DNA of 42,993 bases, from positions 1-42,993 of the forward strand of contig SLHA01000116.1 of NCBI GenBank assembly GCA_007136405.1, given 5' to 3'. Origin of the DNA: Candidatus Latescibacterota bacterium. GTDB taxonomy: Bacteria > Latescibacterota > UBA2968 > UBA8231. Shown in pieces: positions 16,296 to 25,853 of this stretch. Numbering within the stretch: the stretch's first letter is position 1; each line of letters opens with the position of its first letter. Position numbers and translations under genes: made by a program. The notes under the pieces are model-generated. The model ran no database searches. It worked only from the letters and a program-made list of their open reading frames with translations, and was not told the origin of the DNA.

Positions 16296-17222
16296 ATGGG
16301 TCGCATGATTCCCGTGCTCATCTTGCTGCTGTCCTGCGCAATGTCCGCTTGCGGTCCGGATGCACGCCAGCCAGGACCGTTCGATGTGGTGGAGGAAGCG
16401 GTTTGGCGCGAGGTCAACAGCAGCGCCCAGGGAGCAGACGGCATTTTCGTACAGGCGGAACTGCGTACTTTTGCCTACGAGATAGCCCGTGCCTATGCCC
16501 GTGCCGCTCGGCACGGATTGAGTCAGGAACAGCTGGAGTACCGCTTAAGACAGCTGATTCACAGCTATATAGACGGCACCTATCCCATAGCTGATGGTAC
16601 TGACATCAACAATCTGTTCTTCCAGTATCTTGTTTATGTGAACCCAGACTTCGACCAGCACAACCCGCTGCATCAGCAGCATTTTGAAAATTGGCGACAC
16701 GAATTCGTAAGCCGTGTGATAGACCGCATCTACGAGGGCAGACAGCCTGTACTCCGCAACCATTATGACGAGCGTTGGGGTCTGGAACTGTTCAGCCGGC
16801 TGGTATTCGTCGTATACCTGAAGAACGAGAGCGCCAACAGTCCGCCATCCATATCTGACATCGGCACCCGTACTTTTCTTGTTGATGCGGAAGGCAACCG
16901 TTACCAGCCCAGCGGCAACCACGGCCCTTACCTTTACCGGAGCGATCGACCAGCTACTGATGTTCTCCATGACGAGGCCGTCTACCGGGTCGTGTTTCCC
17001 AATCGCAAGCCGGACCGCTCCGCTCCGATAGTCACACCGGATACCCCGATGATCGCTCTGGAGATCCATGGTCTTGGGCAGGAAGACGTTCGCCGCATGG
17101 AATGGACCTTGCCGTTTGATCTTCCCGAACTGCCACAGCGCCGGCTGCGGTCCGAACACGACGAAGATACGCCGGATCGGGGTGAAGCTCGAGGCACGCG
17201 AGGGCTACGCTTCGGCGATTGA
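16296..17222 (+). CDS. Predicted lipoprotein of unknown function
   Basis: 308 residues. The N-terminus is a lipoprotein signal with lipid-attachment Cys19 (lipobox MSAC); the true start may be the third codon on (16305). The mature part is mostly soluble and rich in Arg, His, Tyr and Asp. A helical N-terminal half (residues 60-150) is followed by a beta-like region with repeated aromatic residues, and the last 25 residues are charged. I recognise no family. It stands between the ribosomal block and gapA, with gaps on both sides, and is probably anchored in the outer or inner membrane. Confidence 0.65.
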   Translation: MGRMIPVLILLLSCAMSACGPDARQPGPFDVVEEAVWREVNSSAQGADGIFVQAELRTFAYEIARAYARAARHGLSQEQLEYRLRQLIHSYIDGTYPIADGTDINNLFFQYLVYVNPDFDQHNPLHQQHFENWRHEFVSRVIDRIYEGRQPVLRNHYDERWGLELFSRLVFVVYLKNESANSPPSISDIGTRTFLVDAEGNRYQPSGNHGPYLYRSDRPATDVLHDEAVYRVVFPNRKPDRSAPIVTPDTPMIALEIHGLGQEDVRRMEWTLPFDLPELPQRRLRSEHDEDTPDRGEARGTRGLRFGD

Positions 17223-18552
<1,330 letters not shown>

Positions 18553-18566
18553 GGAAGGCAGTAAGT

Positions 18567-18608
18567 CGAGACTGGGGAAAGAGAGGTATTGCTCCTTCCC
18601 CAGTCTCG
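18567..18608 (+). terminator. Terminator-like 13-pair hairpin after gapA, no T-run
   Basis: CGAGACTGGGGAA (18567-18579) and its exact complement (18596-18608) form a 13-pair stem with a 16-base loop, starting 15 bases after the stop. The following sequence is CTTGCG, so there is no U tract. It may act as a U-less terminator or an mRNA 3' stabiliser. Confidence 0.5.
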
Positions 18609-19190
18609 CTTGCGAGTGTACCTATCTGACCATGAGATGCAGTGTATAGGGCCCGGCCCGGATTTGTACAGCCCGCACTTCGTCGTACGGTCGCCGGATC
18701 TCAGCGGCTTGCCCAGAATCTGAGGCGAGGATCGACGCCGGCACGCCACGATTTCCCGATGGCGCGGACGCTGCGCGCCATCGGGCTGGCGGATTACCAT
18801 CCGCTCTCTGTCTGGCGCTCCGCGCCGGCCATCGAGCGAATGCAACGGTAGCCCGTCCTGGCGCGAAAGCTCGCGCGCCCGCCGCTGATCCGCCGCCCCG
18901 ACATGCAGCAGAGGCTGCGACGCACCCAGGCAGATAGGACGCCAGGCGTTCAACCAGCTTGACGGATTTTGATGTCGCACGCCCTCGTTGTACAAACGCC
19001 GTCAGCGGATACTACCGGAAACCAATGCCCGCAGGATGGTGACAATCCCCGGCGACCCCAAACCCATCTGCGGCCGGGATGAGAGTATTCCCGGGGCATC
19101 GCGCCTACGACATTACCGTATATTTTTTCTGCTTTTTTTCTGTGCCTTACGGTATCCCGTAACCATGCTGGACTATCGTGAGAAGGATGA
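18609..19190. other. Long gap with hairpins, possible gene remnant
   Basis: About 580 bases without a convincing gene. A perfect 11-base inverted repeat, CCCGATGGCGC (18755-18765) with GCGCCATCGGG (18775-18785), and a GCGCGA/TCGCGC hairpin (18861-18876) are present. On the minus strand a frame ending at 18622 finishes in protein-like sequence (IRAGPYTLHLMVR), but it has no plausible start and low-complexity Ala/Arg sequence upstream. It may be a decayed gene. The right end is T-rich (19121-19140). Confidence 0.35.
19147..19162. promoter_or_regulatory. Palindromic operator candidate before the SBF-like transporter
   Basis: TTACGG-TATC-CCGTAA is a perfect 16-base palindrome ending about 30 bases before the ATG at 19191. 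A related half-site, TTACCGTAT, lies at 19113-19121, with a T-rich spacer between. Spaced half-sites close to a start codon fit a repressor site or a leader hairpin. Confidence 0.4.
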
Positions 19191-20213
19191 ATGCTGGTGC
19201 AGAGGGTAGCGCGCTTTCTGCGGAGACAGTTCCTTCCGGTAGGTCTGGTCATCGTGGCGGTTGCCGGTATACTCTACCCAGCCCCCGGGCGCTACATGGC
19301 CGGGCTTCCAACCCAGAATATAGCCGTTTCCGTCATTTTTGTGTGCGCCGGGCTGCGTCTGCGTACGGATGAGATTCGTAAGGCACTGGCGGCTTGGTCG
19401 GCAACGCTCTGGGGAAGCCTCTCCATACTGCTAGTCACACCATTCGTCGGTACTTTTCTGGCCTCACGCGTCCCCGTCGCCGAAGAATTCCAGCTGGGAC
19501 TGGCGTTGTTTTTCTGCATGCCCACCACGCTGTCCTCCGGTATTGCGTTGACCGGACAGGCCCGGGGCAACAATGCCCTTGCCCTTCTCCTTACGGTCTT
19601 GAGCAACGTTGCCGGTGTCTTTACCATGCCGTTTGTGCTGGAGAGACTGCTGGGGTTTCTGGGCCATGTGGAGCTCTCTGCCACAGACCTGTTGTTCCGG
19701 CTGTGCATTTCAATCCTCATTCCGTTGGCCGCGGGTAAGGTTCTGCGGTTATTCTGGCGCGACTGGGTGAATGCCAACCAGACAGGAATCGGTCTGCTGA
19801 GCAACCTGGCATTGATCATCGTACCCTGGATGGAGTTCAGTCAATCATCCGAGCGGCTGCTGCAGATAGCCGTGGTCAGCCTGCTGATCCTCATCCTGGC
19901 CGGCATGGGCGTGCATGTGGTTTTTCTTGCAATCAACGGCCTGGCCGCTCGCATACTGCTCCTGGAGCCGGCCGAAAGCCGGGCGGTGGTTTTGCTGGCC
20001 AGCCAGAAAACATTGCCTGTGGCGCTTACCGTCCTGGCTTTTCTACCCATACCGGCAGAAGCGAAGGGCCTGGTAGCCATACCGTGCGTTACGTCTCATC
20101 TTGGGCAGATCCTGATCGATGCCCATGTGGCAACCCGGTGGAGCAACACCCGGGTTGCCGACCCGCAACTGGAATGCGTCAGGGACACAGCGAGTTCGCA
20201 GGTTACTAGCTGA
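19191..20213 (+). CDS. SBF-like (bile acid:sodium symporter family) membrane transporter
   Basis: 340 residues with about ten hydrophobic segments, matching the SBF-like/YfeH-RCH1 branch of the bile acid:sodium symporter superfamily. Typical segments are IAVSVIFVCAGLRLRTDEI near the start, FFCMPTTLSSGIALTGQARG in the substrate/ion crossover region, and ASQKTLPVALTVLAFLP in the second crossover. Members move organic anions or metabolites with sodium; the substrate here is unknown. AGAAGGA precedes the ATG at 19191. A palindromic site upstream suggests regulation. The gene is probably single. Confidence 0.82.
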   Translation: MLVQRVARFLRRQFLPVGLVIVAVAGILYPAPGRYMAGLPTQNIAVSVIFVCAGLRLRTDEIRKALAAWSATLWGSLSILLVTPFVGTFLASRVPVAEEFQLGLALFFCMPTTLSSGIALTGQARGNNALALLLTVLSNVAGVFTMPFVLERLLGFLGHVELSATDLLFRLCISILIPLAAGKVLRLFWRDWVNANQTGIGLLSNLALIIVPWMEFSQSSERLLQIAVVSLLILILAGMGVHVVFLAINGLAARILLLEPAESRAVVLLASQKTLPVALTVLAFLPIPAEAKGLVAIPCVTSHLGQILIDAHVATRWSNTRVADPQLECVRDTASSQVTS

Positions 20214-20347
20214 ATACGGCTAGCAGGCCATTCTGATACTGTGTCTCGAACGACCGCGTCTCTAAGTGCCCCACGAGCCCAGCCCGTCCGCCGGAGCGGG
20301 TCAACGCTACCGATAAGGCGGGCAGTATATATGGGAGACTGCCGCCC

Positions 20348-21136
20348 ATGGCTGGAGCCTGTTCGTATCCAGGCACCGTGCTGTTTTCGTGTACGGATGA
20401 GCACGGTCCCATCGACATCGTCGAGGAACCCACCACGCGTTCCATGCATTTCGGCACCATAGCCAGGCAGAGCACCATGTACCTGGCGGATCCGAATGCG
20501 CTGGTGCTCGAGTACACACGCTATATGGCTGGAACCCTGTTGTTGGTGGATGAACCCCGGCGTATCCTGATGCTCGGGTTGGGGGGAGGATCACTGGCCA
20601 GATTCATGCTGGCGCAGTATGCCCGGTGCCGCGTTGATGTGGTCGAGATCAGGCAACGGGTGGTCGATCTGGCCCATGGCTTTTTCTATCTACCCAACGA
20701 CCTGCGTCTGAGTATCCATGTGATGCCGGCGGAGCGTTTCCTGGCCGCACCGCAAGCATGCCAGTACGATCTGATACTGGTTGACCTTTTCAACGGCCAC
20801 GGCATGGCTTCTGCCCACAGTCACCCCACCTTCTACGCTCAGTGCCGGCAATGCCTGGCGCCTGGTGGCGCGTTGACGACCAACCTGTGGACCGGGGGCC
20901 GGCGAGCCGCACTCCGGCAGATAACCCGGGATCTATACACCGCGTTCAGCGGACGTCTACTGGATTTGCCGGTGGCCGGGAAACAGAATACCGTGCTGTA
21001 CGCACTGCCGGCTTTGCCCGACCGGAGGGTATGGTCCCGCGCCCGCCAGCGTGCTGGCGCATGGGGCGAACGTGCTGGTGTGGATTTTCCTGCTCTAATC
21101 CGTGCGTTGGAACAGAAGGCCGTGCAGCTGCGTTAA
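20348..21136 (+). CDS. Spermidine-synthase-like (polyamine aminopropyltransferase fold) protein
   Basis: 262 residues. A short N-terminal beta domain (residues 10-70, with the QSTMYLADPNALVLEYTRYM strand region) precedes a Rossmann methyltransferase-like fold: nucleotide loop ILMLGLGGGSLARF, acidic VDVVEI, and DLILVDLFNGHG in the catalytic region. This is the layout of spermidine synthase and the related SpeE-like methyltransferases that lack a defined substrate. No speD or speA lies nearby, so polyamine synthesis is not proven. GGGAGA lies nine bases before the ATG. It converges with rnd, with a hairpin between them. Confidence 0.72.
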   Translation: MAGACSYPGTVLFSCTDEHGPIDIVEEPTTRSMHFGTIARQSTMYLADPNALVLEYTRYMAGTLLLVDEPRRILMLGLGGGSLARFMLAQYARCRVDVVEIRQRVVDLAHGFFYLPNDLRLSIHVMPAERFLAAPQACQYDLILVDLFNGHGMASAHSHPTFYAQCRQCLAPGGALTTNLWTGGRRAALRQITRDLYTAFSGRLLDLPVAGKQNTVLYALPALPDRRVWSRARQRAGAWGERAGVDFPALIRALEQKAVQLR

Positions 21137-21147
21137 TATGCTCCCCT

Positions 21148-21178
21148 TGTCCACGGAAACCATGCAGCTGCGTGGACA
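21148..21178. terminator. Hairpin between convergent speE-like and rnd genes, no T-run
   Basis: TGTCCACG (21148-21155) and CGTGGACA (21171-21178) pair perfectly around 15 bases. TGCAGCTGCGT occurs both in the end of the speE-like gene (21123-21133) and in this loop (21163-21173). No T-run follows on either strand. The position suggests a bidirectional terminator. Confidence 0.4.
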
Positions 21179-21214
21179 CATGGCCAACTTGGTAGGTGAC
21201 CATAGTGCAGCCGT

Positions 21215-22411
21215 TCAGTCACGCCCTGGCGCGGTTGACGGGGATGGCCTGGTGAAGCCCCTGGCCCATGCCGTGGCGCAGTGCCGTCCCGAATCCCTCA
21301 CGATGGTCAACAGCGCCTCTCCCACAAACTCCCGCCGCCAGCCGCGCAGAACCCGATGCCGCTGTGGGTTCGGTTCCGGGCCGTCGGTAACCAGAGCGCG
21401 GATTTCAGCACGGGTAGCCACATAAGGCGGGTCGATACTTGCGTTCACCGCGGATGTCCGCACGTGGTCCATGGCTTTCCTGACTTGGGTTTCCATGCGT
21501 TCCCGCTGGGCGGCGCCAAGACGACGGCGCCGTCCAGCAGGCGCCGCCACCGGGGTGTTCATGCCCAGGTGTACCAGCTCCAGCACCACTTCCTGATAAC
21601 GCCGCGCCAGACCGCGTATGCCTTTCAGAGCCTGCTGCGTATTCGGCTTATGGCGTGCCAGGTGGAGCAATACGGTGTCAGCTACGACGCGGGCGCGAGG
21701 CCGGTCAAGACGCCGTGCCTCTTCTTCACGCCAGGCTGCCAGTTCGCGCAGTATGGCCATTTCCCGTGCGTTGGCGCCACCTGCACCTTTGAGGCGCAGA
21801 TACTGTTCTCGCGGATTCCGTTCGTCGTACAAACATGGTTCGTTCAGCGACGCCATTTCTTCCTGCAGCCATGCTGTGCGCCCAAGCCGGGCTACCCGGT
21901 GGACCAGTTCGTCCCGCAAGGCGTGCAGATAGCAGACGTCCTCCGCGGCATACTGCACCTGGTCGGCGGTGAGCGGGCGACGTACCCAGTCCGTGCGGGA
22001 TTCGGTCTTGGGCAAGTCCACCCCAATCACCGAAGTGACCAGTTCGGCCAGCGACGTGGTTGAACTCAGGCCGGCCAGCCCAGCTGCACAGCGCGTATCG
22101 AAGACCTTCCTTGGATATGCTCCGGTGACACGGCGGAGTATGGTCAGATCCTGTTGGGCGTCGTGCAGGATTACGGTCAGGTGGGCCGAATGTAGCAGAG
22201 TCCCGAGGGGCGTCACATCATCCAGTGCCACAGTGTCTATCAGATAGCAGGAGCTGTCGTCGAGAGCGGCCTGGATCAACCCTAGTTGGGGATAATAGGT
22301 CCGTTCCCAGACAAACTCCGTGTCCAGGGCAACGCTTTCGCTGTGTCGGCCTTGGGCTACGAAGTTCAGCAGTGCCTGGGAAGTCGTGATTATGCGGGGT
22401 TCCGGGATCAT
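21215..22411 (-). CDS. rnd: Ribonuclease D
   Basis: About 398 residues from the ATG at 22411. The DEDD exonuclease domain shows Asp and Glu in ALDTEFVWERTYYP, Asp in LHDAQQDL, and the Tyr-x3-Asp pair in VQYAAEDVCYLH. An HRDC domain follows (AAWREEEARRLDRPRARVVAD; KGIRGLARRY). The last 80 residues are variable. RNase D trims the 3' ends of tRNA and other stable RNAs. A longer reading starts at 22498, but family alignment favours MIPEPRIITTSQAL as the beginning. No clear ribosome binding site is seen. Confidence 0.88.
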   Translation of the reverse strand: MIPEPRIITTSQALLNFVAQGRHSESVALDTEFVWERTYYPQLGLIQAALDDSSCYLIDTVALDDVTPLGTLLHSAHLTVILHDAQQDLTILRRVTGAYPRKVFDTRCAAGLAGLSSTTSLAELVTSVIGVDLPKTESRTDWVRRPLTADQVQYAAEDVCYLHALRDELVHRVARLGRTAWLQEEMASLNEPCLYDERNPREQYLRLKGAGGANAREMAILRELAAWREEEARRLDRPRARVVADTVLLHLARHKPNTQQALKGIRGLARRYQEVVLELVHLGMNTPVAAPAGRRRRLGAAQRERMETQVRKAMDHVRTSAVNASIDPPYVATRAEIRALVTDGPEPNPQRHRVLRGWRREFVGEALLTIVRDSGRHCATAWARGFTRPSPSTAPGRD

Positions 22412-22630
22412 CTGATAAACGATAACGCAAACGGCTGCCTGGGGCCAGTGGAGGCATCTCGGCAGCTGCGTCCAGGCCGGCCGGGAGTGAGCGGGCAACC
22501 GCCACCGGGTGCCAGAATGGCTGCGACGCGATGTATGGCCACAGGCAGTGCGCGGAGTCCGTCCAGGCTGCCTGGGCGCACGACCATGGGGAAAGCAGCA
22601 TCGATGGCGCTGCTGGTTATGTGCCGGCCC

Positions 22631-22658
22631 TTGAGTTCCTGCCCAGCCTGTATATTAT
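22631..22658 (+). promoter_or_regulatory. Candidate sigma-70 promoter of glgC
   Basis: TTGAGT (22631-22636) and TATTAT (22653-22658) lie 16 bases apart. This leaves a leader of about 80 bases before the glgC start at 22749, where a GGAGGA ribosome binding site is present. The -35 is near consensus; the spacing is one base short of ideal. Confidence 0.45.
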
Positions 22659-22748
22659 CATCTTAGACATGAGCCGCAAGCGGCTGAAGAAGGTTCGCTG
22701 CATCTATAGCTCGTTTACCCACTGATACTGTGCAGACGGAGGAACCCG

Positions 22749-24035
22749 ATGCCCGGAGTGCGAACCGTCATTCTGGGAGGCGGGCGTGGCACGCGTCTTT
22801 TCCCGCTGACCCGTGAACGTGCCAAGCCCAGTGTACAGATAGCGGGCAAATTCCGGCTCATAGACATCCCGCTGAGTAACTGCATCAACTCCGAACTGCG
22901 CGAGATTTACATACTCACGCAATTCAATTCCGGATCGTTGATCCGGCACATATCGGAGACCTATCACTTCGGATCGGTTGCCAGCCACTCGGTGAGAATA
23001 CTGGCGGCCTCACAGACACCAACCAACATGGACTGGTACCAGGGAACGGCGGATGCGGTCCGGCAGAACCTGCGGAATTTCATCGACTCGCCGGAACACC
23101 CTGAGCACGTGCTGATTCTTGCCGGCGATCACCTGTACCGTATGGACTACCGTGATATGATCGCTCAGCACTGCCAGAGCCAGGCCGACATCACTGTGGG
23201 CGTGGTACCGGTGGAACGGGCTCAGACGCGTCGCTTCGGTATCCTGCAGGCAGACGCGGATCTTCGCATCCGGCGCTTCGTGGAGAAACCGACAAGTGAT
23301 AGTGAGGTGGATTCGCTCATCTCGGACCTGTCCTATCTGCAGGACCGGCTTCCGAACATCGCCGACAAGCCGTTCCTGGCCTCCATGGGTATCTATGTTT
23401 TCCGCACCAGTGCACTGGCCGAGGCGGTGAAAGAGCCGGAGTGCCTGGACTTCGGCGAGCACATCATCCCCCGAAGCATACAGAATCGAGCCGTGTACGC
23501 CTACCCGTTCTGTGGGTACTGGGAAGACATCGGTACCATCCGTTCGTTTTACGACGCCAATATGGGCCTTCTGGATACGGTGCCTCAGTTCAACTTCTAT
23601 GACGAGTCGGCTCCGGTGTATACCTATACCAACCACCTGCCCAATACCAAGGTCAACGAAAGCCACATCCGCAGCAGCATTCTCGGCGAAGGCTCTATCA
23701 TCGATCGTTCTGATATAGACCGGTCTATCATCGGTCAGCGCTGCTTCGTGGGGGCGGAGACCCGCATCGAGAGCAGCATCCTCATGGGCTGTAACTTCTA
23801 CGAGAGTGCCGCGCAGATCGAGGCCAACCGCGGTCGCGGCTGTCCTCCCATGGGTATCGGTCGACGCTGTCATATCCGTTCAGCCATCGTCGACAAAAAT
23901 GCGCATGTGGGCGACGATGTCATGCTGATCAACCGCGAGAACGTGGCGGAGGCCGAAGGGCCGAACTGGTTCATACGCGACTACATCGTCGTCATACCGC
24001 GCGATGCAGTCGTACCTTCGGGCACCATCGTCTAA
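22749..24035 (+). CDS. glgC: Glucose-1-phosphate adenylyltransferase (ADP-glucose pyrophosphorylase)
   Basis: 428 residues. The nucleotidyltransferase domain starts VILGGGRGTRLFPLTRERAK and continues PLSNCINSELREIYILTQF, AGDHLYRMDYRDM and GFVEKP-type sequence (RFVEKPTSD). The C-terminal third is a left-handed beta-helix with repeated SSILGEG, DRSIIGQRC and ESSILMGC-like turns. It makes ADP-glucose from glucose-1-phosphate and ATP, the committed step of glycogen synthesis, and is usually allosterically controlled by glycolytic intermediates. GGAGGA precedes the ATG. No glgA or glgB lies nearby; the next gene is an unassigned carbohydrate enzyme 51 bases on. Confidence 0.95.
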   Translation: MPGVRTVILGGGRGTRLFPLTRERAKPSVQIAGKFRLIDIPLSNCINSELREIYILTQFNSGSLIRHISETYHFGSVASHSVRILAASQTPTNMDWYQGTADAVRQNLRNFIDSPEHPEHVLILAGDHLYRMDYRDMIAQHCQSQADITVGVVPVERAQTRRFGILQADADLRIRRFVEKPTSDSEVDSLISDLSYLQDRLPNIADKPFLASMGIYVFRTSALAEAVKEPECLDFGEHIIPRSIQNRAVYAYPFCGYWEDIGTIRSFYDANMGLLDTVPQFNFYDESAPVYTYTNHLPNTKVNESHIRSSILGEGSIIDRSDIDRSIIGQRCFVGAETRIESSILMGCNFYESAAQIEANRGRGCPPMGIGRRCHIRSAIVDKNAHVGDDVMLINRENVAEAEGPNWFIRDYIVVIPRDAVVPSGTIV

Positions 24036-24057
24036 GCAACCCCAGCTAAGCAACCCC
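24032..24057 (+). repeat. Short direct repeat over the glgC stop
   Basis: CTAAGCAACCCC occurs at 24032-24043 and 24046-24057, two bases apart. The first copy contains the glgC stop codon TAA. It looks like a small tandem duplication in the glgC trailer. Confidence 0.7.
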
Positions 24058-24086
24058 CGGCTCATCTGTTCGGAAAGGAGGCGATC

Positions 24087-25649
24087 GTGCAGCAGTTCGA
24101 CGCACTGGCGCACCGCATCGTTCAGGCCGTTGCCCACCATGCAGACCAGGTCGAAGAGCATGGCCGCTTCCGGCACGGTACCCACCAGGGACCTTTACTG
24201 GTGGATGGTTTCAACCCGGAGACCGGTGCGCCAACACGTTGGGAAGAAAACACGTTATCCAATCTTGCCTGCCAGCAGAATCATCTGCGGACGCTCGTTG
24301 GATTGAGCCGCCTGACGGGCCGCGAACAATACATCACCGCCGCCAGGGACTGGATCGGATACGCCTGGGAGCGTTTGCGGGATCCAGCCAGCGATCTGCT
24401 GTACTGGGGCGGCCACACCACATACTGCCTGGAACAGGATCGTCCCCTGGTGGGCAACCACGAGATGAAGTGTGTCTATCCGTTCTACCGGTTCATGTAT
24501 GCTGTGGACGAAGACTCCTGTTGCCGGTTCATCACGGCCTTGTGGCACAAACACGTGCACGATTGGCACACACTGCTGTTCAACCGGCACGGTGAATACG
24601 AAGACTGGGACAGGGCATCGGCCTGGCAGAGTGGATTCCGGGGAGGGCCTGTGCCCATCATCGAGAACCGGATGCTCTCCTTTGTCAATACGGGCAGTGA
24701 TCTGATCTGTGCGGCAGTCATGCTCCATGTCTTGTCCGGCAACCAGGCAGCACTGGAGTGGGCTCTTCGTCTGCTGCAGCGGTACGAAGACATCCGAGAC
24801 CCGCACACCGGTCTGGCGGGATACCAGTTCAACCATCGAGATCCCTGTCGGGTAAGGATGTCCTTTTTGCCGCCTCTGAGTGAGCGAAGCGACGTCAACG
24901 AGACCACGGTCATCACCAACGGCGTGATCCACACGAGGTACGGCCGGGCGGGTCTGGCCTGGCTGAATATGGCTGAGGAACTCGGGCCCGAGGCGGGACG
25001 CCCCTTCCTGGAATTGGTGGTACGGGATCTACGGGCGCTGGCGCGCTTCTCCTATGATGCCCAGGGTGGGCGTTTCATGCCTGTGCTTCACGACGGCCAG
25101 ATCCTGCTCCCGGAAATGGCTCAGGAGGGCGTGGGGTATTGCCCCCCAGGTAAATTGCAGCCGGTTCCTGCTTCCGGCCCGCTCTTTCTGGCCTATGCCC
25201 GTGCCTATCGGCTGACGCAGGAGCCGGATTTGCTGGACATGGCCCGCAACCTGGCCTGCGACATGGGATGGGCCTGGCGGGAGGGCCATTCGCTGACCAT
25301 CGCATCTCCGGCAGACCGTTCCTCCGGCCAAAGCAGCGGCCGCTACCAGATCCAGGATGCTGCGAGTGTCATCATGGGCTTGCTGGATCTGTACCGGGCG
25401 GATGGAGACCACGCTTGCCTGGCCGGTGCCTGTGCCCTGGGTGACGCAATGCTGGAGGCCGGCCGGGATCAGGGCCTGCTGATTTTCGGTGATCGGCGCA
25501 CGCACGGTTGCGTCAGTGTGGACGCTCAGTTGCCTCCTGTGTTGCTGCAGCTGGCCGCATGCGCTACCGACGAAACGGTAGCACTACCAAGATACTACCC
25601 CAATTCCACATCCTTCGATCCCAAGGTGATCGTGGCGCGGCGTCACTGA
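24087..25649 (+). CDS. Helical-barrel (six-hairpin type) carbohydrate-active enzyme, family unassigned
   Basis: 520 residues without signal peptide, so cytoplasmic. The sequence has regularly spaced amphipathic helices with aromatic and acidic loops (NHEMKCVYPFYRFMYAVDE, HKHVHDWHTLLFN, HGEYEDWDRASAW, RYQIQDAASVIMGLLDL), as in (alpha/alpha)6-barrel glycoside hydrolases, polysaccharide lyases and epimerases. A cluster of His, Asp and Glu in residues 130-190 could be catalytic. I cannot place it in a known family. The GTG at 24087 has the strong site GGAAAGGAGG (24072-24081), and it follows glgC by 51 bases, so co-expression with glycogen synthesis is possible. A role in the catabolic genes that follow is an alternative. 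Confidence 0.6.
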   Translation: MQQFDALAHRIVQAVAHHADQVEEHGRFRHGTHQGPLLVDGFNPETGAPTRWEENTLSNLACQQNHLRTLVGLSRLTGREQYITAARDWIGYAWERLRDPASDLLYWGGHTTYCLEQDRPLVGNHEMKCVYPFYRFMYAVDEDSCCRFITALWHKHVHDWHTLLFNRHGEYEDWDRASAWQSGFRGGPVPIIENRMLSFVNTGSDLICAAVMLHVLSGNQAALEWALRLLQRYEDIRDPHTGLAGYQFNHRDPCRVRMSFLPPLSERSDVNETTVITNGVIHTRYGRAGLAWLNMAEELGPEAGRPFLELVVRDLRALARFSYDAQGGRFMPVLHDGQILLPEMAQEGVGYCPPGKLQPVPASGPLFLAYARAYRLTQEPDLLDMARNLACDMGWAWREGHSLTIASPADRSSGQSSGRYQIQDAASVIMGLLDLYRADGDHACLAGACALGDAMLEAGRDQGLLIFGDRRTHGCVSVDAQLPPVLLQLAACATDETVALPRYYPNSTSFDPKVIVARRH

Positions 25650-25681
25650 GAAGGCATACTGAGGCAGGGATATGCCAAGAC

Positions 25682-25735
25682 GGGCATGCCTGTGATAGGC
25701 CGGTTGGACCACGGGCCGGCGGGACAGGCGTGCCC
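25682..25735 (+). terminator. Strong hairpin after the helical-barrel enzyme gene
   Basis: GGGCATGCCTGT (25682-25693) pairs with ACAGGCGTGCCC (25724-25735): 12 pairs, one a G-U. A GGCC-rich region can extend the pairing in the loop. No clear T-run follows. The right arm overlaps the -35 of a candidate promoter for the next gene. Confidence 0.45.
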
Positions 25736-25749
25736 GCTTGCTTTATATT
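25721..25749 (+). promoter_or_regulatory. Weak promoter candidate for the amidohydrolase operon
   Basis: GGGACA (25721-25726) and TATATT (25744-25749) are separated by 17 bases; the -10 is near consensus and the -35 is poor. The leader to the ATG at 25854 would be about 100 bases. Confidence 0.35.
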
Positions 25750-25853
25750 GTGACGCTTGACCGGGCTCGTCTGACCCGGTGCGGCAGGCTGGTCCATAAA
25801 CCATATCCAGGGGCAGGCGCCATTTTCGGCTAATGCGTCAGAGGGAGGAAGGT

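Noticed and set aside
18622-18995. Minus-strand frame ending in protein-like sequence
   Set aside because: No plausible start codon and low-complexity Ala/Arg sequence; noted only as a possible remnant.
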